The translations under genes and the position numbers were made by a program. Shown in pieces: positions 1-7,347 of a DNA stretch of 10,000 nt. The stretch spans positions 2,501 to 12,500 of the forward strand of contig JAXCGZ010017807.1 of assembly GCA_037179515.1 (NCBI GenBank). Direction: 5' to 3'. The DNA is from Halocaridina rubra. Lineage: Eukaryota > Arthropoda > Malacostraca > Decapoda > Atyidae. The notes beneath the pieces are model-generated. The model saw only the letters and a list, made by a program, of their open reading frames with translations. It searched no databases and was not told where the DNA came from. The first letter of the stretch is position 1. Every line of letters starts with the position of its first letter.

Positions 1-225
1 ATAAGCAAAACACAATATTCAAAAATAATGACTTGATGATGAATAATAGTGATGGTTAGAGGCAGGGAATGATGTTTTCAAAAGTGGAAGAGAATTGGAT
101 ATAGTGACAGATATAATCATCATTTCACCTGTCTATCTCTCTATCCCTTTTTATCTGTCTATCTCTGAATTATGTTCTCAAAATAGGAAGAGAATAGGAT
201 ATATTGACAGATATAACCCTCACCT

Positions 226-395
<170 letters not shown>

Positions 396-666
396 CTATC
401 GCTAAATGATGTTTTTGATGACAGTTAATATGAAAGAGAATTATATTTTCAGTGGGATAGAGGATAGAATATTTTGACAGATATAATCGTCCATTCAAAT
501 TTTGTTCTGTCTATCTATCTTTCTATCTTCATATCTATCTATCTCCATCGCTATACCATGGGCTGATGATGCATAATAATAAGAAAGAGAATATGATATT
601 TGACAGATAAAATTCTAATTTCATCTTTTTATCTATCTATCTCTTTGTCTCTGAATCAACGATAAC

Positions 667-667
<1 letters not shown>

Positions 668-764
<97 letters not shown>

Positions 765-768
765 TAAC

Positions 769-813
<45 letters not shown>
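668..813. repeat. (AAT)n trinucleotide microsatellite
   Basis: About 48 AAT units with one imperfect patch at about 760-770 (AAAATAACAA). It is the reverse complement in composition of the (ATT)n tract at 866-1062; the two are separated by about 50 bp of non-repeat sequence. Confidence 0.98.
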
Positions 814-865
814 CGTCATCACTGCCGCTATCGCTATCGCAATCAATTTCGTTATCGTAATTTTC

Positions 866-1062
<197 letters not shown>

Positions 1063-1070
1063 ATGTTATC

Positions 1071-1354
<284 letters not shown>

Positions 1355-1718
1355 CCATTTATCGACTGGGGGAGAGGGTTGGTGTTAGAACGGGCATCTG
1401 GCTGTTAAGGTCTAAAGGAATGAAATAGATCATTCCCGTACCCCTATTAAGTGGATGTGGAGGGGGTTGGTGTCAGAAAAGGCATTTAAATGTAAATGTC
1501 AGAAAAGGAAAACATTACTCCAAGACTACATTAACTGGATGTGAAGAGGGTTGGTGTCAGAAACGTCATTTTGATGTAAATATCAGGAAAGGAATACCTT
1601 AGCTCTTAACTCCATTAACTGGATGTGGAGATGGTTGGTGTCAGAAACGGTATTTAGATGTAAATAGCAGAAAAGGAATACATTAGCTACTGGATGTGGA
1701 GAGGGTTGGTGTCAGAAA
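1355..1718 (+). repeat. ~84 bp tandem repeat, about 4.5 copies
   Basis: Units begin near 1355, 1446, 1530, 1613 and 1689, each with ACTGGATGTGGAGAGGGTTGG followed by TGTCAGAAAAGGCATTTAGATGTAAAT and a second AGAAAAGGAATACATTAG. The last copy stops after about 30 bp. Spacing is 76-91 bp and divergence is moderate. The first copy has GGGCATCTGGCTGT where later copies have GGCATTTAGATGT. This resembles the GGAAGGGCATCC motif in the SINE tails in this window, suggesting the array grew from a SINE or LINE tail. That origin is inference; the tandem structure is seen directly. Confidence 0.85.
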
Positions 1719-1844
1719 ATAGTGGACACAGAAGCTGGAGCTAGTTAGTAAGACTGGATGCCCTTCCGAACGTCCCTTGGTGACTTCGTACCTACCTTAG
1801 TCACTTCCCGACTCGTGCATGCTACCACTGAGCTGCTGCGACCC
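1719..1844 (-). mobile_element. tRNA-derived SINE, diverged single unit
   Basis: Read on the minus strand from 1844, the sequence begins GGGTCGCAGCAGCTCAGTGG TAGCATGC. The AGCTCAGTGGTAGCATG part (1818-1834) is a good match to a Pol III A box and tRNA D-arm. A B box is not clear; only a degenerate GTTCGG is seen downstream. The tail carries GGAAGGGCATCCAG and then CCAGCTTCTGTGTCCACT, the same arrangement as in the two SINE units at 4434-4706. Family membership rests on the shared order of A box, GGGCATCC and CAG-TCCA-CTGTGT-C. No functional tRNA is expected because a cloverleaf cannot be drawn. Confidence 0.65.
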
Positions 1845-2197
1845 AAAACTTAGAATCACGAATAATTTATCTTTGCTGAGGAATTAATTTAGTGTAGAAT
1901 AATTAAACTCATCATATTTTCAGCACTCAGGAAGAAATCAGAACTGATCCTTTGTTATATTTTATATAGAAACACCAAAGTCTAGAAATGTCATGAACAT
2001 CATTGCTGAAAACACGAAGCCTCACAATCATTTTCAGACATTAGGTTGAAATAAAAATGCCAAATTTTCTCGTCTTCCATAAGAATTTATTTCAGTGTAG
2101 CGACTCCTGTATCCATTACTTCTTACAAACAAACAATACATCTTAAAAACAGGAAATGGAAGCCAATTTTTAGATATAAGTTAGGGCTCTGAGACAC
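1845..2197. other. AT-rich stretch with no recognised feature
   Basis: About 350 bp of moderately AT-rich sequence without long open frames, tandem structure or tRNA-like motifs. Nothing supportable was found on either strand. Confidence 0.5.
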
Positions 2198-2513
2198 ATC
2201 CATCATCATCAAAGCTTTCAGCTTTCCAGTCAGGGTTTGCCACAATGGCTCGCTCGTTTCCTATCCCCTGTGTCCTCCTCCATTACACCACACATCCTTG
2301 TGTCCTCTCTCACCTCATCCATAAACCACTTCTTTGACCTACCTCATCCCATACCTCTGACTTACCTCTCTCCCTCCCGGCTTGCAGTTCCATCCTCAGC
2401 GTCCTTCTTCAAACATACCTTTCGTCCCTTCTCAGCACATGCCCAAACCATTTTAGATTCTCCTCTTTCACCATGTCCCCAATTCGTCCTACCTGCACTG
2501 TCTCTCAAATGTA
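2198..2513 (-). pseudogene. LINE reverse transcriptase C-terminal relic with (GAT)n tail
   Basis: The minus strand from about 2513 to 2230 encodes a recognisable post-RT C-terminal region of non-LTR retrotransposon polyproteins. One frame gives LKWFGHVLRRDERYV, then an in-frame TGA, then RRTLRMEL-AGRERGK. After a frame change near 2340 another frame gives KKWFMDEVREDTRMCGVMEE and a terminal DRKRASHCGKP before a TGA at 2230-2232. The WFGHV-RRDE, basic Gly-Arg and W-D-V-ED-GV-EED-DR segments follow the known order of this region in RTE-like and related LINEs. Downstream on the minus strand, GATGATGATGGATG (2198-2210) looks like the short-repeat 3' tail of such an element. The RT catalytic core and endonuclease are absent, so the copy is 5'-truncated and dead. 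Clade is uncertain. Confidence 0.85.
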
Positions 2514-2579
2514 CTCATTTTTTTATCGTGTGAGAAATCATTAGTTTTTGTAAATAAAATCAATTACCATTTTTGTACT
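2514..2579. other. Short AT-rich spacer
   Basis: Lies between the LINE relic and the satellite-like block. No feature recognised. Confidence 0.4.
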
Positions 2580-2818
2580 CAAGTATGAGTCACAATGATC
2601 AATTTTCCAGTCTTTGATGAGAAAATAGTTCACATTAGCAATTTCAGAGGGCGTCACTTGTCGAAAAACGTGAACAAATATGAACTATTAGTTATCTTTT
2701 ATCTGTTGAGACACTTCGTTCAGTCATTGAAGCTTTCAGCAACATCACTTACAGCACACAATAAGACATTGCTTTCAGCACTCAGCCATGAGTTAAAATG
2801 ATCAATTTTCTAGTCTTC

Positions 2819-3024
2819 GTTGAGAAAAGCTTTCATTTTAGCAAAGGTAAAAAATAAATTATTGGCATTCTTTTATTCGGTGCAAATTCTACTTTCAGTG
2901 CCAACGTTTTTCAAAGGCATCGTTGAGAAAAGCCTTCATTTTAGCAAAGGAAAAAATGGTATTATTGACATGCTTTCATTCTGTGCAAAATCTACTTTCA
3001 GTGCCAATGTTTTTCAGAGGCATC
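2819..3024 (+). repeat. 103 bp tandem dimer
   Basis: Two adjacent copies, 2819-2921 and 2922-3024, both starting GTTGAGAAAAGC-TTCATTTTAG and ending CAGTGCCAA-GTTTTTCA-AGGCATC. Differences are scattered substitutions, so the duplication is older than the 67 bp dimer downstream. Confidence 0.85.
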
Positions 3025-3105
3025 GCTTACTGAAAACAATACAAGCCTTCAGCCTTCAGACAGGTGAAAGTTATCATTACTCTTTAATTAGATAACCCTT
3101 CACTT

Positions 3106-3239
3106 TCGGTATTCCAAGGACCCTCACATGCCGAAAAGAACTTCGGTAATGGAATTATTGATTTCCTTCCATTCGGTATTCCAAGGACCCTCACATGCCG
3201 AAAAGAACTTCGATAATGGAATTATTGATTTCCTTCCAT
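3106..3239 (+). repeat. 67 bp tandem dimer, nearly identical
   Basis: Two adjacent 67 bp copies (3106-3172 and 3173-3239) start TCGGTATTCCAAGGACCCTC and differ at one visible position, GGTAAT against GATAAT. A third partial start, TCGGTGAAAAACC, follows at 3240 and diverges at once. The near-identity points to a recent duplication or to local gene conversion. Confidence 0.93.
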
Positions 3240-3409
3240 TCGGTGAAAAACCTCTCCTCGTACAAAGGTTTTCCGAGGCATCAGTTACTGAAAACAATGT
3301 GGCATTGCCTTCAGCCTTCAGAAAGGAGAAAGAGTAATCGAATTTCTTGTCCTTTTGGTAAGGTCATTTGATATGCAACGCTGACATTTATTGAATTCGA
3401 CTCATTTCC

Positions 3410-4350
3410 ATACGACAGTATTCTCTTGCAGAGACACTAAGAGCGAAAGAGAAATAAATAAATATTGAATGGCGTGTTTTAGTACACTTTCGCAGAGACA
3501 AGTACGAAAGAAAAATGAATAGATATTGAATGACGTGTTTTAGTACACTTTCGCAGAGGCAACAAGCACGAAAAAGAAATTAATGGATATTGAATGACGT
3601 GTTTTAGTGATTCATTATCTGAGCATACTCTTTGCAAAGACAACAAGCACGAAAGAGAAATGAATAGATATGGAATGACGTGTTTTAGTGATTCATATTC
3701 TTAGTACACTCTCGCAGAGACAACAAGCACGAAAGAGAAATGAATAGATATTGAATGACGTGTTTTAGTGATTCATATTCTTTGTGCACTCTCGCAGAGA
3801 CAACAAGCACGAAAGAGAGATGAATAGATATTGAATGACGTGTTTTAGTGATTTCTTTTCTGAGCATACTCTTGCAGAGACAACAAGTACGAAAGAGAAA
3901 TGAATAGATATTGAATGACGTGTTTTAGGGATTAATTTTCTTACTACACTCTCGCAGAGACAACAAGCATGAAAGAGAAATGAATAGATATTGAATGACT
4001 TTTTTTAGTGCTTCATTTTCTTAGTGTACTCTGACAGAGACACTAAGAGTGAAAGAGATATTGAATGGTTTGTTTTAGTAATTCATTTTGTTAGTATATT
4101 CTGACAGAGACACTAAAAGTGAAAGAGATATTGAAGGACTTTTTTTAGTGATTCATTTTCTTAGTATACTCGGGCTGAGACACTAAGTGTGAAATAGTAA
4201 AGAATATTAACAGACGTATTTCGGTGATTCATTTTCTTAGTATGCTTTCGCAAAGACAACAGGATTTCATTGTCTTAGTATACTCCGGCTGAGACACTAA
4301 GGGCGAAATAGTAAAGAATGAATGCTGAAACACGTGTTTTAGTGATCCGT
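3410..4350 (+). repeat. ~80 bp minisatellite, about 13 copies
   Basis: The anchor GCAGAGACAACAAGCACGAA occurs, with variation, near 3428, 3492, 3552, 3634, 3714, 3794, 3874, 3954, 4034, 4104, 4174, 4250 and 4288. Each is followed by GAGAAATGAATAGATATTGA and ATGACGTGTTTTAGTGATTC. The five intervals from 3634 to 4034 are each about 80 bp. Outer copies are shortened (60-70 bp) and more diverged, with CACTAAGAGTGAAAGAG replacing CAACAAGCACGAAAGAG on the right. Homogeneous centre and decayed edges are the expected result of unequal exchange. A 60-codon minus-strand frame here (3685-3867) contains a repeated peptide only because of the repeat; it is not a gene. Confidence 0.93.
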
Positions 4351-4433
4351 TTTCTTTAATGCCGATTTCTATATAAATTGTGCTATGTTTTCTACAGAAA
4401 TAATACAACGCATTATGTGTCACATTTCGTTCC

Positions 4434-4570
4434 CATTCGAGTGGGGGGTGGACACAGACATGTTGCAGCTGGGGGATAAAGGTTGGATGCTTTTCACAGC
4501 TCCGTGGAATCGAACCCGTGTTAGTCGCTTTCCAATCAGCACACTCGACCACTGGGTTTATGCTGCCCCT
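4434..4570 (-). mobile_element. tRNA-derived SINE, unit B of a tandem dimer
   Basis: On the minus strand the unit starts GGGCAGCATAAACCCAGTGG. The A box lies at 4542-4558 (AACCCAGTGGTCGAGTG). A textbook B box, GGTTCGATTCC, is at 4506-4516. The 3' tail has AAAGCATCCAACC and then CCAGCTGCAACATGTCTGTG, and ends around 4434. Pairing of the T stem is imperfect, so this is a retroposon head and not a functional tRNA. It follows unit A directly, head to tail. The parent tRNA cannot be named safely. Transcription would be by RNA polymerase III from the internal boxes, if it is active at all. Confidence 0.8.
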
Positions 4571-4706
4571 GCGAATGGGAGCGAACACAGACAGGTTGGA
4601 ACTGGGGAATTCATTCTGGATGCCCTTCATAACTCACCACAGTGGGAACGAAACCAAATAAGTGGCTTCCCTAGTAATGCACTCTACCACTTAGACGCCG
4701 CGGCCC
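4571..4706 (-). mobile_element. tRNA-derived SINE, unit A of a tandem dimer
   Basis: On the minus strand the unit starts GGGGCCGCGGCGTCTAAGTGG. The A-box-like TCTAAGTGGTAGAGT is at 4681-4695 and the B-box-like GGTTTCGTTCC at 4645-4655. The tail GAAGGGCATCCAGAATGAATT and CCAGTTCCAACCTGTCTGTG is clearly homologous to the tail of unit B, and its heads align over about 65 nt. The two units are 136-137 bp each and adjoin without a spacer. Overlapping open frames of 116 codons (plus) and 133 codons (minus) result from this structure and are not genes. Confidence 0.8.
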
Positions 4707-4734
4707 CATGTGTTTTCTGTAAAAGAAATATATA

Positions 4735-5354
4735 AAAATACTAAATTTAGCATTTACTTAATACTTAAAACTTAGTTTAGTATTTACTTAATACGTAAAT
4801 GCTTAATTTAGCATATACTTAATACTTAAATACCTGATTCAGAATTTACTAAATACTTAAATAGTTCATTTAACATTTACTTAATACTTAAATACTTAAT
4901 ATTTAATTTTGCATTTACTTAATACCTAAATACTTAAAGACTTGATTTAGCATTTACTTAATACTTAAATACTTAATTCAGAATTTACTTAATACCTAAT
5001 TACTTAATACTTAATTTAGCATTTACTTAATACCGAATTACTTAATACTTGATTTAGCATTTACTTAATACTTAAATGTATAGTTTAGCATTTATTCAAT
5101 ATTTAAATCTAGACTTAGCATTTACTTGATATCTAAGTACTTAAATACTTAATTTAGCATTTATTTAATCCTTAAATACTTGACTTAGCATTTACTTAAT
5201 ACCTAATTTCTTAATTTAGCATTTACTTAATACTTAAATACATAGTTTAGCATTTATTTCAATATTTAAATCTTGATCTAGCATTTACTTAATACCTAAA
5301 TACTTAAATACTTAATTTAGCATTTATCTAATACCTAAATGACTTAGCATTTAC
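4735..5354. repeat. AT-rich minisatellite, unit ~31-39 bp, about 19 copies
   Basis: The anchor TTAGCATTTACTTAATACTTAA recurs about 19 times. Visible starts are near 4747, 4777, 4808, 4840, 4870, 4908, 4947, 4978, 5016, 5053, 5085, 5115, 5154, 5186, 5217, 5247, 5278, 5318 and 5344. Intervals cluster at 30-32 and 37-40 bp. The longer form contains an extra TACTTAA(T) step, so unit length varies by slippage of an inner TACTTAA motif. Composition is almost entirely A/T with one C per TACTTAA, which makes it a candidate for easily unwound or matrix-attached DNA. Function is unknown. Confidence 0.93.
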
Positions 5355-5466
5355 GCTGAAGCCTCAGCTCGTGAAGAGTGGGATTTTTTGGCTCCGACGT
5401 TTTGACGGTGCTCTTTTGGCACAGTGAATGACGTCTTTACTAAATATAAAAATTAATTAATTAATA

Positions 5467-5535
5467 CTAATCTAATCTAGGTTAGGTTAGATTAGGCTAT
5501 GTTAAGTTACGATGGGATAGGTTAGGCTAGTGTTA
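5467..5535. repeat. Degenerate TTAGG / AACCT pentanucleotide stretch
   Basis: TCTAGGTTAGGTTAGATTAGG, followed by GGGATAGGTTAGGCTAG, contains several TTAGG pentamers or one-base variants. TTAGG is the common arthropod telomere repeat, and AACCT repeats are abundant internally in some crustacean genomes (established knowledge). Here the stretch is short and forms the loop of the foldback element, so it is not a telomere. Confidence 0.75.
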
Positions 5536-5562
5536 ATTATTTTTTTTTAAAGCGTCATTCAC

Positions 5563-5625
5563 GGCGTCAAAAGGGCCTCGCCAAAACGGTGGCACCAAAA
5601 GGGCCGCTCCAAAACGACGGCGCCC
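5563..5625 (+). repeat. 28 bp sub-repeats in the right foldback arm
   Basis: Two full copies (5563-5590 and 5591-5618) and the first 7 bp of a third. The unit reads GGCGCCAAAAGGGCCGCKCC followed by AAAACGRY. The reverse-complement form is recognisable in the left arm at about 5381-5418. Confidence 0.85.
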
Positions 5626-5630
5626 AATAG

Positions 5631-5748
5631 TACTAGATCCATATATTTCATACCTGGTTTAATAATAAAAAATAGTCTTGACTTTGCTAGTACCAGACCT
5701 AGATTATTGGTACCTGGTTTAACTACCAAAAATATTCTTGACTTTTCT
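5631..5748. repeat. 60 bp tandem dimer
   Basis: Two copies, 5631-5690 and 5691-5748. TACTAGATCC / TACCAGACCT start the copies, TACCTGGTTTAA is at 5651 and 5711, and AAAAATA-TCTTGACTTT follows in both. Because 60 is a multiple of three, the minus-strand frame across it (5559-5756) shows a repeated 20-residue pattern; this is a by-product and not evidence of a protein. Confidence 0.88.
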
Positions 5749-6322
5749 AAAAGCAATGATATTATATAGGAAAAAGTAGATCCAAAAACTATATAATTTT
5801 AGCTTTAAATACGAAAATAAAAAAGTAAATAAAACAAATAAAAAATTAGTCTTCCTATATTTTCCACATCTTGCTTAAGAACAAAAAATATTTGTTTTTC
5901 CAAAACTGTTTATCCACGAAAATTTATACAGAAAATTTCACTTTGTTTTTAAAATGCATTACAGCAATTCGATACATGACAACAAAAATATATTAAAAAA
6001 TTTAGATCATTTTATAATATCCATATTTAGGTTAAAACAAAATTTAGCTTTTTCCAAAAATATTTATCTACAAAAACAGATTGGTAGAAAAAAAAATGTA
6101 TGTCATTTCAGCATCTACACTAAAACTGCAACTCGTAAAAGATTTAAATTACACAAGTTTGGGCCTTCCTAGGTTGTTCAAGCTTCGTGTAATTGCAAAA
6201 ATAAGATACGTTATGGTAATATTCAGAAATTATTCCCAACCCAAAAAGCAAAAAAATATTATCTCCTTGCAAAAACTTTACCTACCAATATCAAGCAAAA
6301 ATTCCAGGAAAATTGTCACATG
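5749..6322. other. AT-rich intergenic region, possible decayed repeat
   Basis: Very A/T-rich with many A runs. Segments near 5880-5966 and 6034-6112 share TTT-TCCAAAA-T-TTTATC-AC-AAAA and a downstream CATT-CAGC, about 150 bp apart, which suggests one decayed tandem duplication. Open frames of 72 and 103 codons show no recognisable domain and are Lys/Asn-rich, as expected by chance here. No gene is supported. Confidence 0.5.
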
Positions 6323-6340
6323 CACACACACACACACACA
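6323..6340. repeat. (CA)n microsatellite at the LINE truncation point
   Basis: Nine perfect CA units sit exactly where recognisable RT coding sequence starts at 6341. They encode the His-Thr run at the beginning of the longest open frame, which is therefore not part of the RT. Confidence 0.92.
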
Positions 6341-7252
6341 GTGTCTGAATGGAGAAGAGTTAGTAGTGGAGTTCCACAGGGTTCAGTTTTAGGGCCACTT
6401 TTGTTCCTTGTATATGTAAATGACCTACCAGAGTCTGTAAATTCATTCATGAATATGTTTGCAGATGATGCAAAGATTGTGAAGAAAGTAAAAAACGAGA
6501 ACAATGGTAGAGAACTTCAGGAGGATCTAAATAATCTGCATGAGTGGTCAGAAAAGTGGCTAATGAAATTCAATACCTCAAAATGTAAGGTAATGAGAAT
6601 GGGTACAAGTGCAAGAAGGCCCAAGCTTGACTACTCGGTGGCTGGAGTACAACTTCAGGAGACAGAAAATGAGAGAGATCTAGGAGTAAACATATTGGCA
6701 GATTTGTCTCCAGAAATACATATAAATGGCGTAGTAAGGGCAGCATATGCATTCTTATCAAATGTAAGGGTAGCCTTCAGGCACATGGACAAGGAAATGT
6801 TCAGAAATATTTATGTAACCTATGTGAGGCCAAAACTCGAATATGCAGCCCCCTTTTGGAATCCGCACTTGAAAAAGCACATAGCTAAGCTTGAAAAAGT
6901 TCAAAGACATGCCACAAAACTGGTGCCAGAAATACGCAATCTCGGTTATGATGAGAGGCTGAGGGAATTAGACTTGCCATCACTCGAAGCTAGAAGAGTA
7001 AGGGGGGATATGGTGACAGTCTTTAAATTCCTTCATGGTTATGATAGAGTGGATAGGGATCGATATTTCGATATGGCTGGCTCTAGAACTAGAGGTCATA
7101 GTTTGAAGCTTCGGAAGAAAACTTGTTTGCAGGATGTAAGGAAATACTTTTTCAGTGTAAGAGTAGTTGATAATTGGAATTCGCTAAGCGAGGAGGTAGT
7201 TAATGCTACCTCAATCCATAGTTTTAAGGACAGGTATGATAAGTATCACTAA
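6341..7252 (+). pseudogene. 5'-truncated CR1/Jockey-like LINE reverse transcriptase
   Basis: An uninterrupted frame of about 300 codons encodes the second half of a non-LTR RT. Domain order: RT motif SSGVPQGSVLGPLLF (about 6362-6406), the catalytic FADD box (6458-6469, equivalent to YADD), the KWLMKFNTSKCKVMRMG thumb-side segment, ERDLGV, then YVRPKLEYAAPFWNPH and the C-terminal end RGDMVTVFKFLHGYD...TRGHSLKL...VRKYFFSVRVVDNWNSLSEEVV, terminated by TAA at 7250-7252. These segments and their order are typical of CR1/Jockey-group ORF2 proteins. The endonuclease and the N-terminal RT motifs, including the first catalytic Asp, are missing, so no active enzyme can be made. The absence of stops suggests recent insertion. 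The ATG at 6320 lies upstream of the CA repeat and is not the native start. Confidence 0.93.
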
Positions 7253-7277
7253 GTCTAAAAATGGAACCGATCAGGAG

Positions 7278-7310
7278 ACGGGAAGATACGAGCTTTGGGC
7301 TCTTTCCCGT
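7278..7310 (+). promoter_or_regulatory. 3'-UTR stem-loop of the LINE
   Basis: ACGGGAA (7278-7284) pairs perfectly with TTCCCGT (7304-7310), and GAGC (7290-7293) with GCTC (7299-7302) around a TTTGG loop, leaving an asymmetric internal bulge. Stem-loops at this place are recognised by the RT of L2/CR1-type LINEs (established for UnaL2). A recognition role here is inference. Confidence 0.65.
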
Positions 7311-7313
7311 AAA

Positions 7314-7341
7314 CACAATTAGGTAATCACAATTAGGTAAT
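7314..7341 (+). repeat. 14 bp terminal direct repeat (x2)
   Basis: CACAATTAGGTAAT occurs at 7314-7327 and again at 7328-7341 without mismatch, followed by CAC. Its place at the very 3' end of the LINE matches the short terminal repeats of this LINE group. Confidence 0.9.
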
Positions 7342-7347
7342 CACACA

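Larger units (their letters stand above)
2580..3340 (+). repeat. Composite satellite-like repeat block
   Basis: Related motifs recur irregularly. ATGAGT--AAATGATCAATTTT occurs near 2585 and 2788, about 203 bp apart. GAGGCATC-CTTACTGAAAACAAT occurs near 3015 and 3275, about 260 bp apart, with a diverged relative near 2738. CCTTCAGCCTTCAGA-AGG-GAAAG occurs near 3047 and 3309. The block contains the tighter 103 bp and 67 bp dimers listed separately. Several open frames of 68-91 codons cross it, but their ends fall at different repeat positions and none resembles a known protein. They are best read as chance frames in a repeat. Confidence 0.65.
5381..5625. mobile_element. Foldback-type element (non-autonomous, long inverted arms)
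   Basis: The left arm (5381-5470) and the reverse complement of the right arm (5605-5527) align over nearly their full length. Both read GG-TTTTGG--CC-ACGTTTTGRCG, then CYCTTTTGRC, then GTGAATGACG-CTTT, then an A/T tract and TAATTAA--CACTA or close variants. The loop (about 5470-5527) holds a TTAGG-type stretch. The outer right arm is built of 28 bp direct repeats. The arms are GC-rich against an AT-rich background. No open reading frame lies inside, so it would be non-autonomous. Termini and target-site duplication could not be fixed. The foldback label follows from long inverted arms with internal sub-repeats; a MITE is the alternative. Confidence 0.78.
7253..7347 (+). mobile_element. LINE 3' UTR and terminal repeat tail
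   Basis: The 95 bp after the RT stop contain a hairpin (7278-7310) and end in two perfect copies of a 14 bp repeat. LINEs of the CR1/L2/Jockey group end in a short 3' UTR and short terminal repeats and not a poly(A) tail, which fits. The tail then runs into CACACACACC and the presumed start of the next element. No AATAAA is present. Confidence 0.75.

Noticed and set aside
2237..2533. 98-codon plus-strand frame
   Set aside because: Antisense shadow of the minus-strand LINE relic, where the recognisable protein motifs lie.
2595..3337. Three plus-strand frames of 68-91 codons
   Set aside because: They lie in satellite-like repeats, have no recognisable domain, and their limits do not follow the repeat units.
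4498..4706. Functional tRNA genes on the minus strand
   Set aside because: A and B boxes are present, but acceptor and T stems do not pair well and both heads share a SINE tail.
4229..4735. Overlapping 116- and 133-codon frames on opposite strands
   Set aside because: Explained by two tRNA-like SINE units; the translations contain no known domain.
5467..5535. Telomere or subtelomere
   Set aside because: TTAGG-like units are few, degenerate and enclosed in an inverted-repeat element.
5559..5756. 65-codon minus-strand frame with an internal 20-residue repeat
   Set aside because: The repeat follows from a 60 bp tandem duplication (a multiple of three) plus foldback-arm sequence; no independent sign of coding.
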